From the NCBI GenBank assembly GCA_021800805.1, contig JAJYYR010000001.1, positions 310,001 to 374,000 of the forward strand: a stretch of 64,000 nucleotides of DNA, in the 5' to 3' direction. How positions within the stretch are numbered: position 1 is the stretch's first letter; each line of letters starts with the position of its first letter. The stretch comes from a bacterium. GTDB lineage: Bacteria > SZUA-79 > Acidulodesulfobacterales > Acidulodesulfobacteraceae. Both the position numbers and the translations under genes were made by a program. Shown here in pieces: positions 36,985 to 46,536 of this stretch. Under the pieces are notes generated by a model that saw nothing but the letters and a program-made list of their open reading frames with translations, was not told the DNA's origin and searched no databases.

Positions 36985-38064
36985 TTGGGAATAACTAATA
37001 ATAAAATAAGGAAAAAGGTGTCGGTTGCGACGGTTAAAACAGTCCCTAAAGCGTCTAAGCCTCGGTTAATATCCGGCGGCGGCGAAAAAGAATCCACCCG
37101 TATAGAAAAGGTAGCGCTGGAAGACATAGATCTTTTTAATAAATTTTCCAGTCCCTCCGCACATATAAAAAATATTATCGAAACCGAATTCGAAGTCAAC
37201 ATATCCGTTAGGGGCAACTTATTGCTGATTAAAGGCAATGAGAGCAACGTCGCGGTTTGCGGCAGATTCATATATGACCTACTGAATTTATATAAAAATA
37301 AAGCGGTTATAACAGATAACGAATTAGTAAGATTAGCTAAACTGAAAATTGAAAATCCTGAAGTTAATATCGGCACGCAGATTTATCCTTCTATCTTAAT
37401 AACTCCTAGAAAAAAAGTTATTTCTCCAAGAACGGCAAATCAAAAAAAATATACCGATGCAATTTATAAAAACGATATAGTTATCGGCGTGGGACCGGCT
37501 GGAACCGGCAAGACTTATCTTGCTATGGCTTGCGCTATATCTTTATTTCAAAAGAAGTTATTTGACAGAATAATATTAACCCGACCCGCAGTTGAAGCAG
37601 GAGAAAAATTAGGTTTTCTTCCCGGAGATATTTCGCAAAAAATAAATCCGTATTTAAGACCGCTGTATGACGCTCTTTACGAGATGTTTGAGTTCGAAAA
37701 AGCTATAAAACTTATAGAATCCGATATAATAGAAGTTGCTCCAATCGCATTTATGAGGGGAAGAACCCTGAATAATTCTTTTATAATATTAGATGAAGCG
37801 CAAAATGCCACAAACGAACAGATGAAGATGATGCTTACCAGGATAGGCTCGGGTTCTAAGATTGTCGTAAACGGCGATATCACGCAAACCGACCTGCCTT
37901 ACGATAAGGAATCGGGACTTGTAACCGCAAGTAAAATCCTGATGAACATAGACGGTATAGAAGTGGTTAATTTTAATAGAACGGATGTTCTAAGGCATAA
38001 ACTTGTTCAAAATATAATAAAAGCATATGAAACGAACGAAATTTCTCGAATTTCTAAAAAATAA
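36985..38064 (+). CDS. PhoH-like ATPase
   Basis: A 359-residue protein with an N-terminal KH-like region (about residues 55-110) and a PhoH P-loop ATPase. Walker A GVGPAGTGKTYLAMACA is near residue 168, GEKLGFLPGD follows, Walker B is SFIILDEAQNAT, and a late GDITQTDLP sensor is present. This is the PhoH2/YbeZ class that works with YbeY in rRNA and RNA turnover, and ybeY is two genes downstream. The start is uncertain. TTG 36985 has a stop two codons upstream and an AAGGAG 16 bases away; GTG 37018 after AAGGAAAAA is an alternative. Its 3' end overlaps the next gene by 38 bp. Confidence 0.92.
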   Translation: MGITNNKIRKKVSVATVKTVPKASKPRLISGGGEKESTRIEKVALEDIDLFNKFSSPSAHIKNIIETEFEVNISVRGNLLLIKGNESNVAVCGRFIYDLLNLYKNKAVITDNELVRLAKLKIENPEVNIGTQIYPSILITPRKKVISPRTANQKKYTDAIYKNDIVIGVGPAGTGKTYLAMACAISLFQKKLFDRIILTRPAVEAGEKLGFLPGDISQKINPYLRPLYDALYEMFEFEKAIKLIESDIIEVAPIAFMRGRTLNNSFIILDEAQNATNEQMKMMLTRIGSGSKIVVNGDITQTDLPYDKESGLVTASKILMNIDGIEVVNFNRTDVLRHKLVQNIIKAYETNEISRISKK

Positions 38065-40345
38065 TACTTTAGAAATTAAAAACCGCTATTCGGCGCTATT
38101 GGCGTTACTTTTAATATCCGCTATATTTTTAACTTTTTTGCTTTACAACGGGGTGGAGTTTATAAGAAGCAAGTATAAAGCGGGGGAGATAGCAACAAAA
38201 ACTATAATATCCAAAAAGAGTTTCAGATATGTAAACGTAAAGGCGACTAACGCCGTCCTGAAAAAGAAAATCGATAAAAGTCCCGTTGTTTATTTATATT
38301 ATCCGGAAATCAAAACGACTCTTTCAAGAAAAATAAGGCAGGCTTTTGCTATTGCGAGGTCTTATAAGGAAAGTCATGCGCAGAACAAGCAAAATATGGA
38401 TATATCCGAAAATATATTTGCCGCTAAATTGGGAATAAAATTAGATAAAGCAGTCCTTAACGAGTTTTACTATTTGAATTACAATAAAAATATAGAGGCT
38501 TATATTTTAAAAATAGTTTCGAATATCTATAAAAGGGGGGTGTTGTCCAAGCCGCCGGCGGATAATAAAAGTATAGAAATTAAAAATGTTATAACAAACA
38601 GGCTTAAAACTATAAATTATCCGCAAATATTTTTTACTTTAAATAAAGAGAAAGGTTTCACTTATTATTATACTAAAAAATATCTTGGTTTCCTGCCGTC
38701 TTATATGCAGAACGATATTTACGGATTAGTTTACCGCATAATAAAGCCTGATATAGTATATTCTAAATATCTCACTCTTAAAAAGATAGAAGATATTAAA
38801 AAAGAAAACGTGCCGATTTATATACATATTAACGAAGGAATGCTTTTAGTAAGCGCAGGCGAACTAATAACTAAATCAAAGGCGCTTGAATTGAATACGT
38901 ATGACGCGGAATTTAAACTAAAAAATAATATTCCTTCCCTTATAGGGCTTTTTTTTGTTATAACAATGCTTTTATCGCTGTCCTATGTTTTTCCTTACAG
39001 ATATATAAAGAAATTCAGGACATCCGTAGATTTTAAGAATATTGTTTTTGTTATAACTATTTTATTGTCTTCGATTTTAATAATTAAAGCCGGAATTATT
39101 TTTTCAAATGCTCTTTCTTTATATTTTCCTTTCATAAATAAAAACGATATTTACTATTTAATTCCGTTTGCGTTCGGACCGATGCTTATAAGAATAATAT
39201 TGAATTCCGAGGTTTCGGTGGTTTATATAGCTCTTTTTTCTATACTGACGTCCATAATTTTTAAAAATTCTATTTTTTTTATGATATATACCTTTGCCGG
39301 AAGTTTCATAGCATCATACGAGGTTTTCGACTTTTCTTCTTGGAGCCGCGTCATCAAAGCCGGCGTTATTACCGGATTTTTAAATAGTTTTATGGTTTTG
39401 TCGTTTGCGCTGATAGGGTTGAACCTTATGAATATACAGAATGTTTACAGCGTTGTCCTTGCGTTTTTATCCGGTATAATCTCTTCTATAATGGTTATAG
39501 GGCTTATACCTTTGCTTGAGAAAATATTTGATTTTACCACGGATTTTAAACTTCTTGAGCTTTCAAGTTCCAATAACCCGCTCCTGAAGCAATTCTCCGT
39601 CGTCGCGCCGGGAACTTATCAACATTCGATAATGGCTGCAACCCTCGCGGAATCAGCCGCATCGGCGGTCGGCGCAAATCCTCTTTTGGCCCGTGTTGCA
39701 AGCCTCTATCACGACATAGGAAAGATAACCAAGCCTAATTATTTTATTGAAAATATATCAAATTCGGAAAATCCGCACGACAAGCTTGCTCCTACTATGA
39801 GCAGTTTAATTATTGCGTCTCATGTAAAAGACGGGCAGGAGCTTGCAAAAAAATATAAATTGGGAGATAAAATAGAAAGCATAATCGGACAACATCACGG
39901 AACGTCCATGATAGGAGCATTTTATGAAAAAGCCTCCGATGAAAATAAGGATGGACATCTCTCAAAAGATGCATTCAGATACGGCGGCAAAAAACCTCAA
40001 ACTAAGGAAGCAGGTATAATTATGCTTGCGGATTCTGTAGAGGCAATATCAAGAACAATGGCTAATATTTCCCCTTCGAGATTAGAACTTATGGTGAGAA
40101 AGACTATAAATAGAATTTACAGCGACGGACAGCTTGACGAATGCGAACTGACATTGAAAGATCTTCATTCCATAGGCGATGCATTCGTAAAAGTTTTAAA
40201 TTCCGTTTTTCACCAAAGAATACCGTATGCGGGCAAGCCGACTGAGGAAGACGATAAAAATGAAACAAATGAAATCCGTAATAAATATAGCGAATACCCA
40301 AAGAAAGCTGAAAATAAATCGAAAGTCAGTCCGCTATATCGTTAA
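38027..40345 (+). CDS. 7TM-HD phosphodiesterase, PgpH-like (c-di-AMP)
   Basis: A 772-residue membrane protein. A first membrane helix (about 20-42) is followed by the extracytoplasmic 7TMR-HDED domain (to about 300), a bundle of seven membrane helices (about 305-490) and a cytosolic HD domain. The HD motifs run GTYQHSIMAATLAESAA, then LYHDIGKITKP near residue 562, then the IGQHHG histidines. In Gram-positives this architecture hydrolyses c-di-AMP to pApA, so it suggests c-di-AMP signalling here. The gene overlaps phoH by 38 bp and ybeY by 86 bp, a dense conserved arrangement. Confidence 0.9.
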   Translation: MKRTKFLEFLKNNTLEIKNRYSALLALLLISAIFLTFLLYNGVEFIRSKYKAGEIATKTIISKKSFRYVNVKATNAVLKKKIDKSPVVYLYYPEIKTTLSRKIRQAFAIARSYKESHAQNKQNMDISENIFAAKLGIKLDKAVLNEFYYLNYNKNIEAYILKIVSNIYKRGVLSKPPADNKSIEIKNVITNRLKTINYPQIFFTLNKEKGFTYYYTKKYLGFLPSYMQNDIYGLVYRIIKPDIVYSKYLTLKKIEDIKKENVPIYIHINEGMLLVSAGELITKSKALELNTYDAEFKLKNNIPSLIGLFFVITMLLSLSYVFPYRYIKKFRTSVDFKNIVFVITILLSSILIIKAGIIFSNALSLYFPFINKNDIYYLIPFAFGPMLIRIILNSEVSVVYIALFSILTSIIFKNSIFFMIYTFAGSFIASYEVFDFSSWSRVIKAGVITGFLNSFMVLSFALIGLNLMNIQNVYSVVLAFLSGIISSIMVIGLIPLLEKIFDFTTDFKLLELSSSNNPLLKQFSVVAPGTYQHSIMAATLAESAASAVGANPLLARVASLYHDIGKITKPNYFIENISNSENPHDKLAPTMSSLIIASHVKDGQELAKKYKLGDKIESIIGQHHGTSMIGAFYEKASDENKDGHLSKDAFRYGGKKPQTKEAGIIMLADSVEAISRTMANISPSRLELMVRKTINRIYSDGQLDECELTLKDLHSIGDAFVKVLNSVFHQRIPYAGKPTEEDDKNETNEIRNKYSEYPKKAENKSKVSPLYR

Positions 40346-40778
40346 AAATTCGATAGAAAAGCTTTATTGCGGTTCTTACCAAATCGATATAATTTTTTGT
40401 TCGGAAAACTATATTAAAAAGTTAAACAAAATTTACAGAAATCAAGATAAGGCGACGGATGTTTTATCTTTTGAAATAAAGGAACGGGTCGGAGACGTTT
40501 TTTATATAGGAGAGATTTATATCTCTCCTTCCGCCGCAGAAAAAAATTTCATAAGATATAGGCATTTTTGGGAGAAATCCGATTGGGTCGCTTTTGACGA
40601 GGACAAAGAAAAATATTACAAAAACGGATTCGGCAAAGAACTTGCGTTATTAATAATCCACGGTATTCTTCATCTTTTCGGGTATGTTCATGACGAGGAG
40701 CATAAATTAAATTTAGACGACTGCGGCTACGATAAAGATATGAAATATATGCAGAATTTTTTATATAAAGAATTATGA
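40260..40778 (+). CDS. ybeY: Endoribonuclease YbeY
   Basis: A metal-dependent RNase of about 172 residues for 16S rRNA 3' maturation and ribosome quality control. The zinc motif is IIHGILHLFGYVHDEEH (H3 motif). The upstream NKIYRNQDKATDVLSFE stretch is a family hallmark. ATG 40260 follows GAGGAAG; ATG 40269 gives a more typical N terminus and ATG 40227 a longer one. A 20-residue insertion between the two motifs (FIRYRHFWEKSDWVAFDEDK) is a little longer than in most YbeY. It overlaps pgpH upstream and dgkA by 4 bp downstream. Confidence 0.92.
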   Translation: MKQMKSVINIANTQRKLKINRKSVRYIVKNSIEKLYCGSYQIDIIFCSENYIKKLNKIYRNQDKATDVLSFEIKERVGDVFYIGEIYISPSAAEKNFIRYRHFWEKSDWVAFDEDKEKYYKNGFGKELALLIIHGILHLFGYVHDEEHKLNLDDCGYDKDMKYMQNFLYKEL

Positions 40779-41482
40779 AACTTGTCCCGCAAAATCGTTT
40801 GGAATCTTTTAACGCGGCTATAGAAGGAATAATATTAGCGACGAAGACCGAAAAAAATATGAGGATCCATTTCTCCGCGGCGATCCTCGCTATTTTCCTT
40901 GCACTCTTTTTAAAGGTAACTAAAATAGACGTTCTTCTCATATTTATTTCCGCTTTCTTCGTTCTGTTTGCCGAAACTTTGAATACGTCCATAGAATATC
41001 TATCTGATTACGTATCTAAAGAATACTCTCCCGGAATAGAGGCGGTTAAAAATTTAGCGGCAGGCGCCGTTCTTCTGTCTTCATTTTGCGCGTTTGTCGT
41101 GGGTTATATAATTTTTTCAAAATATCTGTATTATATGATATACTATGTTTTGAATATGATAAAAACTACAGGCTCCGATATCTCAATCGTAGTAATCTCT
41201 ATCGTTTTTGTCGGAATAATAATTATAAAGGCTATATTTAATAAAGGAACTCCTTTAAGAGGCGGGTTTCCAAGCGGTCATGCCGCTGTGGCATTTTCCA
41301 TATGGCTGATGGTTTCGCTTTTAACCTTAAACCCGGTCGTTTCGCTTCTTACGCTTATACTTGCGTTTCTTATCGCATTATCCAGAATAAACAACGGCAT
41401 TCATACTCGAATAGAGGTTTTAACCGGAAGCATTATAGGTATTTTGATTACGGCTTTAATATTCAAACTGTTTTACTTTTAG
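40775..41482 (+). CDS. Fusion of diacylglycerol/undecaprenol kinase and PAP2 phosphatase
   Basis: A 235-residue membrane protein combining two enzymes. The N-terminal 115 residues are DgkA-like: RLESFNAAIEGI, TEKNMRIHFSAA, and FAETLNTSIEYLSDYVSKEY with the catalytic glutamates. The C-terminal 100 residues are a PAP2 phosphatase core with FPSGHAAVAF and LSRINNGIHTRIEVLTG. Together they would phosphorylate and dephosphorylate a lipid carrier such as undecaprenol. Standalone DgkA is about 120 residues, so this is a true fusion. It starts with ATGA overlapping ybeY. The PAP2 KxxxxxxRP motif is reduced (RGGFPSGH), so phosphatase activity is less certain than the kinase. Confidence 0.85.
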   Translation: MKLVPQNRLESFNAAIEGIILATKTEKNMRIHFSAAILAIFLALFLKVTKIDVLLIFISAFFVLFAETLNTSIEYLSDYVSKEYSPGIEAVKNLAAGAVLLSSFCAFVVGYIIFSKYLYYMIYYVLNMIKTTGSDISIVVISIVFVGIIIIKAIFNKGTPLRGGFPSGHAAVAFSIWLMVSLLTLNPVVSLLTLILAFLIALSRINNGIHTRIEVLTGSIIGILITALIFKLFYF

Positions 41483-41495
41483 GAGGCATAATTTT

Positions 41496-42317
41496 ATGGA
41501 AAACGAAAAACAAAAATATACGGAACTGAAGCATCTAATAGAGGTAGTGAAAAAATTACGCTCCGAAAAAGGCTGCCCGTGGGACAGAAAACAGACGGAA
41601 GAGACGCTGAAGCCGTATATAATAGAAGAAGCTTATGAGGTCGTAGATGCGATAAATTCAAATAATAAAGCGGAAATCATGGAAGAACTCGGAGACCTTC
41701 TTCTTCAAGTTATATTCTTATCGGAAGTTTACGAAGAAAGAAGCGAGTTCTCTATTGAAGACGTTATTAACTCAATAAATCAAAAACTAATCAGAAGGCA
41801 CCCCCATGTTTTCGACGAAAATTTTTCGTTAAAAGAAGGCGAATGCCTTGAAGACGTTATCCTTAAGAATTGGGAAAAGATTAAGGGAGAGGAAAAAAAA
41901 GAAAAATTAAAAAATATGCCGGATATGCCGAAAAATCCTTCCGTCTATGTATCGGAAACCATGCCTTCTCTTCACAGGGCATATATGGTGCAGGAAAAGG
42001 CTAAAAGAATAGGCTTCGATTTTAAAAACGAAGACGCCGCTTTGGATAAAGTTTATGAAGAAATTTCAGAATTTAAAAAAGAATTAAATAATAAAACGGA
42101 TAAAGATAAAATTATTGAAGAATACGGAGATATATTGTTTTCCGTGGTAAATCTCGGAAGGCTTTTAGATATACATCCGTGTAGCGCTTTAAACAAATCC
42201 TCGGATAAATTCATCAAGAGATTTGGATATATGGAAAAAAAGGCGTCTATACCTGTTTCCAAACTTGACGCCCAAAGTCTTGATATATTATGGGAAGAAG
42301 CGAAAAAAGCGCTATGA
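41496..42317 (+). CDS. mazG: Nucleoside triphosphate pyrophosphohydrolase MazG
   Basis: A 273-residue all-alpha NTP pyrophosphatase that lowers ppGpp or hydrolyses aberrant nucleotides. Two MazG modules are visible. The first is GCPWDRKQTEETLKPYIIEE with AEIMEELGDLLLQVIF, the second DKIIEEYGDILFSVVNLGR, each with the E-E-x-x-E/D-x-x-D metal pattern. The ATG follows AGGAGG. Its TGA overlaps the lnt start as ATGA. Confidence 0.94.
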   Translation: MENEKQKYTELKHLIEVVKKLRSEKGCPWDRKQTEETLKPYIIEEAYEVVDAINSNNKAEIMEELGDLLLQVIFLSEVYEERSEFSIEDVINSINQKLIRRHPHVFDENFSLKEGECLEDVILKNWEKIKGEEKKEKLKNMPDMPKNPSVYVSETMPSLHRAYMVQEKAKRIGFDFKNEDAALDKVYEEISEFKKELNNKTDKDKIIEEYGDILFSVVNLGRLLDIHPCSALNKSSDKFIKRFGYMEKKASIPVSKLDAQSLDILWEEAKKAL

Positions 42318-43876
42318 TGCCCAAAATACCCCGATCTATTCTAATAAATTCCGCTTCTGCGTGCTTATCCGGCATACTCATCGGCTTTTTATTTCCTAAT
42401 TTTAACTTTGAATTTCTTGCGTGGTTTGCGTTGGTCCCGCTTTTATATGCGGTAAATAATTCTAAAAACTTTAAGGAATCCTTTTTATACGGTTTTTTAT
42501 CCGGTATCATTTCATATTTAATCATTCTGTACTGGATAACTTACACCGTTCATGTATTTGGAAGTCTTCCTTATTACATAGCCGTTCTCGCACTTTTGCT
42601 GCTTACCTCATATTTATCCTTATATTTTGCTTTATTCGCCGGTTTCAGCAGGATTTTATTAAATAACTATAAGATATTGAATATAATTTTAATTCCTTCT
42701 TGCTGGGTTTTTTTTGAGTTTTTAAAGTCTAATCTTTTAACTGGATTTCCATGGGAAAACTTAGGTGCTTCCCAGTATTTAAATCTTCCGTTTATACAGG
42801 TTTCTAATATCATAGGAACTCTCGGGCTGTCTTTCGTCATAGTGCTTATAAATTATTTATTGTTCCATTTCATTTTTTTTAAAAATTCAATTTCAAAAAA
42901 ACAGGCATCGCTTGAACTGATTTTTGTTTTATCGGTTTTTATTCTCGTAATATCATATGGTTATTATAATATTTATTCCGTAGATAAACTGCTTAAAAGA
43001 AAGAAACCCGTGAGGGTTGCAATGATACAGGGAAATATAGGGATGTTTCAGAAATGGAAGATTACGAAAAAAAACACGACTAGAATCTATCTTAACCTGA
43101 CGAAAAAATCTTTAAAATATAAGCCGAAGCTGGTAATATGGCCTGAAACGGCGCTTCCTTATATTATATCGATATATCCTTTTTATTGGAATAAAGTTAT
43201 GAATTTTACGAAAGAAAATAAAATAAATTTAATTTTCGGCGCCGTAGGTTTAAAATTATTAAACGGAAAATATCATTTTTATAACAGGGACTATTTGTTC
43301 GACTACAAATCGGGCGGATATTCTTATTACGACAAGCATCATCTCGTTCCTTTCGGCGAATATATCCCGTTAAAACGACAATTCCCTTTTCTAGCTCATA
43401 TCCTGAAAGGCGCGGGGATAGGAAATTTCACTCGGGGCAAGAAATTCAGAATTTTAAAAAACGGAAATTTAAAGGTGGGTTCGATGATTTGTTATGAAGC
43501 CTATTTTAATTCTTTAGTAAGACATTTTTCCAAAAAAGGAGCTAATCTTTTAATAAGCATTACGGATGATGCATGGTATGGAAGAACTTCCGCCCCATAT
43601 CAGGATATGTCTATGACGGTTTTTCCCGCCGTAGAAAACGAGCGGTTTGTCGCAAGGGCGGGGAACTCCGGCATAAGCGGGGTAATATCTCCTACGGGGA
43701 AAATTTTAGGGGAAACGGGCATCTTTAAAAGAACTTACCTAATAGGCTATATAAAATTAATTAATAGAAAGACATTTTTCGCATTATATGGTAATATATT
43801 TGGTTATATAATAGATGCGGTTTTTATGCTGTCGATAGCTTATATTCCGCTAAATAAAAGGAACAGGGGGTTTTAA
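42314..43876 (+). CDS. lnt: Apolipoprotein N-acyltransferase
   Basis: A 520-residue inner-membrane enzyme that adds the third acyl chain to lipoproteins, matching the Lol exporter genes downstream. An N-terminal multi-helix domain (about 1-215) is followed by a nitrilase-like periplasmic domain. The catalytic triad comprises Glu in WPETALPY, Lys near DKHHLVPFGEY and Cys in GSMICYEAYF. A final helix is at the C terminus. ATG 42314 overlaps the mazG stop; the open frame continues upstream but is not Lnt-like. prfB begins with a TAATG overlap at its stop. Confidence 0.94.
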   Translation: MMPKIPRSILINSASACLSGILIGFLFPNFNFEFLAWFALVPLLYAVNNSKNFKESFLYGFLSGIISYLIILYWITYTVHVFGSLPYYIAVLALLLLTSYLSLYFALFAGFSRILLNNYKILNIILIPSCWVFFEFLKSNLLTGFPWENLGASQYLNLPFIQVSNIIGTLGLSFVIVLINYLLFHFIFFKNSISKKQASLELIFVLSVFILVISYGYYNIYSVDKLLKRKKPVRVAMIQGNIGMFQKWKITKKNTTRIYLNLTKKSLKYKPKLVIWPETALPYIISIYPFYWNKVMNFTKENKINLIFGAVGLKLLNGKYHFYNRDYLFDYKSGGYSYYDKHHLVPFGEYIPLKRQFPFLAHILKGAGIGNFTRGKKFRILKNGNLKVGSMICYEAYFNSLVRHFSKKGANLLISITDDAWYGRTSAPYQDMSMTVFPAVENERFVARAGNSGISGVISPTGKILGETGIFKRTYLIGYIKLINRKTFFALYGNIFGYIIDAVFMLSIAYIPLNKRNRGF

Positions 43877-45010
43877 TGTCCATTTTGCCGGCAGATTCGG
43901 TTTTAAACGTCAGCCTTTTAGATAGAAGTTTAAAAGAGCTTGACGATAAACTCGAAAAAATACGGAGGATGCTTTGAAGTTTCTAAATTAGAAGCAAGAC
44001 TCAAAGAAATAGACGGAATTTCTTCAAAAGAAGACTTTTATAAAGATATTTCTTTCTCAAAGGAAATATTAATAGAAAAATCCGGATTAGAAAACCGTCT
44101 GAAGCCGTTTTACGGCATATATGAAGAATTTAAAAATATTAAAGATTTATATGATATCTCTTTAGAGGAAAACGACGAAAAGATGCTGTCGGATATTTCG
44201 GAAAGCGTCAAGTCTTTAGAAAAGGCAGTTTTGAGCTTAGAAATGGATATGACGCTTTCGGGAAAAGACGACAAGCTCAATGCTATAGTGGAAATTCATG
44301 CGGGTTCCGGCGGAACGGAATCTATGGATTTTGCAAATATGTTGTTAAGGATGTATTTAAGATGGGCGGAGAGAAAGAAATTTAAAACCTCGATAATGGA
44401 ATTTAACGCAGGTGAAGAGGCGGGCGTTAAGAGCGTTACGTTTGTAGTGTATGGAAAATATGCATACGGTTATCTTAAAGCGGAAAGCGGAGTTCACAGG
44501 CTCGTAAGAATTTCGCCTTTCGATGCAAATAAAAGACGACATACTTCTTTTGCATCTGTTTTCGTCTATCCTGAAATCGACGATTCTATAGACGTAGTTA
44601 TAGACGAGAAGGATGTAAAGATAGACACTTACCGTTCAAGCGGCGCTGGAGGGCAGCATGTAAATACGACCGATTCCGCCGTTAGGTTAACTCATATGCC
44701 GACCGGAATAGTCGTCGCCTGTCAGAACGAAAGGTCTCAACATAAAAATAAGGACACGGCGTTCAAGCTTTTAAGGGCAAGACTATATGATTATTATAAA
44801 AAGAAAAAAGAAGAAGAAGAAGATAAAGTAAATAAGGCTAAGAAAGAAATATCATGGGGTTCGCAGATAAGGTCTTATACGCTTAACCCAAACCGCGTTA
44901 TCAAAGACCACAGGACAGGCGTTACTATTTACGACGACAGGAGCGTTTTTGACGGAGACATCGACGAGTTTATCAGCGCATACCTGCTTGGCGTCGGGAT
45001 TAAAGATTAA
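43876..45010 (+). CDS. prfB: Peptide chain release factor 2, programmed +1 frameshift
   Basis: RF2 releases peptides at UGA and UAA. The gene starts at ATG 43876 (MSILPADSVLN) and runs 33 codons to an in-frame TGA at 43975-43977. It continues after a +1 shift at GAA 43976, so the product joins 43876-43974 to 43976-45010 (about 377 residues). The shift region has GGAGG (43964-43968), three bases, then CTT TGA, the classic autoregulatory RF2 layout. The body shows the RF2-specific SPF motif (RISPFDANKRR) and the catalytic GGQ in SSGAGGQHVNTTDSAVR. Low RF2 favours the shift, raising RF2 synthesis. It overlaps lnt by one base. Confidence 0.95.
43964..43977 (+). promoter_or_regulatory. prfB programmed frameshift signal
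   Basis: An internal Shine-Dalgarno GGAGG, a 3-base spacer ATG, slippery CTT and the in-frame stop TGA, with the same spacing as the E. coli site. The next base is A rather than the common C, so the codon after the shift is GAA. Confidence 0.92.
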
Positions 45011-45033
45011 AAAATAGATAAAAGGAGGGTGTT

Positions 45034-46521
45034 TTGGAACAGGAATTAAACATTATAGAAAATAACCGTTTAGATAAATTAAAAAAATTAAAAGAAAACG
45101 GGATTAATCCTTTTGCAAACGATTTTGAAAAAAAAGAAAATATAAAAAATATCATAGAAAAATACGGCGGCAAAGATAAAGATTTTTTTGAAAACAACAG
45201 GGCGGAAGTTGAAACCGCAGGCAGAATTATTATCGTAAGGAGTTTCGGCAAGGCGTCTTTTTTTAGACTCAGGGACGGTTTCGGCGAGATTCAGTGCTAT
45301 ATTCAAAAAGGCGCGGTTGAAGAAAAGGATTTCGAACTATTTAACGGATATATCGATATAGGGGATATATGCGCAGTAAAGGGACATCTTTTTAGAACCA
45401 AAACGGACGAATTAACTATAAAGATAGAACATATAGAAATTTTAACGAAATCTCTCCTGCCTTTGCCGGAGAAATGGCATGGGCTTAAAGATATAGAAGC
45501 CCGTTTTCGCAAAAGATACGTTGATTTAATAGCAAGCGCAGAGGTCAGGGAAATTTTTAGAAAAAGAGCCGAAACTATAAACTTTATACGGTCTTTTTTA
45601 AATTCCTATGATTTCTTAGAGGTAGAAACTCCCGTTATGCAGGCTAATCCCGGAGGCGCAACGGCAAGACCTTTTAAGACGCATCATAATGCTCTTAACT
45701 TAGAACTTTATATGAGAATTGCGCCGGAACTATATTTAAAAAGATTAGTGGTAGGCGGTTTCGACAGAGTTTATGAAATAGGAAGAAATTTTAGAAACGA
45801 AGGCATATCGGTAAAACATAACCCCGAATTTACTATGCTTGAATTTTATATGGCATATTCGACATACGAATATTTAATGGATTTTATCGAAAAAATGCTC
45901 TCGGAGTTAGCAAACCGCATTTGCGGTTCTCTTGAAATAGAATACGGCGCCGAAAAATTGAATTTCAAACCTCCCTTTAAAAGAATAAAATTAAAGGAAA
46001 GCCTATGCGAAATAGGCGGTTTTAATTCAGGCGAGATAGATTCCGCGGATAAGGTTTATGATATTCTGAAATCAAGGAATATTGCAGGCATAAGCAGGAC
46101 GGACAGTCTCGGAGAATTATTAACTCTATTATTCGATGAAACGGTAGAACCGAAACTTATAGATCCGACTTTCGTAACCGATTACCCGGTGGAAAGCTCT
46201 CCGCTTGCAAGAAGGAACGACCGAGACGGATCGGTCGTGGACAGGTTTGAATTATTTATAGCAGGCAGAGAGATAGGCAATGCGTTTTCGGAGCTTAACG
46301 ACCCCATAGATCAGGAAGAGCGTTTTAAATTACAGGTTGAGGCAAAAGCAAAAGAAGGATTGCCTGTAGAGATGGACGACGATTATATAGAAGCTCTTAA
46401 ACAGGGGCTTCCTCCTACCGCAGGATGCGGGATAGGCATAGACAGGGTAGTAATGCTAATGACGAATTCCCATTCAATTAGGGACGTGATATTATTTCCC
46501 TTGCTTAAACCTTTGAAATAG
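45034..46521 (+). CDS. lysS: Lysyl-tRNA synthetase (class II)
   Basis: A 495-residue class II synthetase. The N-terminal OB-fold anticodon-binding domain (about 60-165) precedes the catalytic core with motif 1 FLEVETPVMQANPGGATARP, motif 2 FRNEGISVKHNPEFTMLEFY and motif 3 GCGIGIDRVVMLM. The start is TTG 45034, preceded by AGGAGG at 45022-45027, and follows prfB by 23 bp. That order is conserved in many bacteria. Length is typical. Confidence 0.97.
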   Translation: MEQELNIIENNRLDKLKKLKENGINPFANDFEKKENIKNIIEKYGGKDKDFFENNRAEVETAGRIIIVRSFGKASFFRLRDGFGEIQCYIQKGAVEEKDFELFNGYIDIGDICAVKGHLFRTKTDELTIKIEHIEILTKSLLPLPEKWHGLKDIEARFRKRYVDLIASAEVREIFRKRAETINFIRSFLNSYDFLEVETPVMQANPGGATARPFKTHHNALNLELYMRIAPELYLKRLVVGGFDRVYEIGRNFRNEGISVKHNPEFTMLEFYMAYSTYEYLMDFIEKMLSELANRICGSLEIEYGAEKLNFKPPFKRIKLKESLCEIGGFNSGEIDSADKVYDILKSRNIAGISRTDSLGELLTLLFDETVEPKLIDPTFVTDYPVESSPLARRNDRDGSVVDRFELFIAGREIGNAFSELNDPIDQEERFKLQVEAKAKEGLPVEMDDDYIEALKQGLPPTAGCGIGIDRVVMLMTNSHSIRDVILFPLLKPLK

Positions 46522-46536
46522 ATAAAATATCGGGAA

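Noticed and set aside
43940..45010. prfB as a gene starting at an internal codon or as a frameshifted pseudogene
   Set aside because: The 5' zero frame from 43876 ends at TGA in the exact GGAGG-3nt-CTT-TGA configuration of the RF2 programmed frameshift, so the gene is intact.
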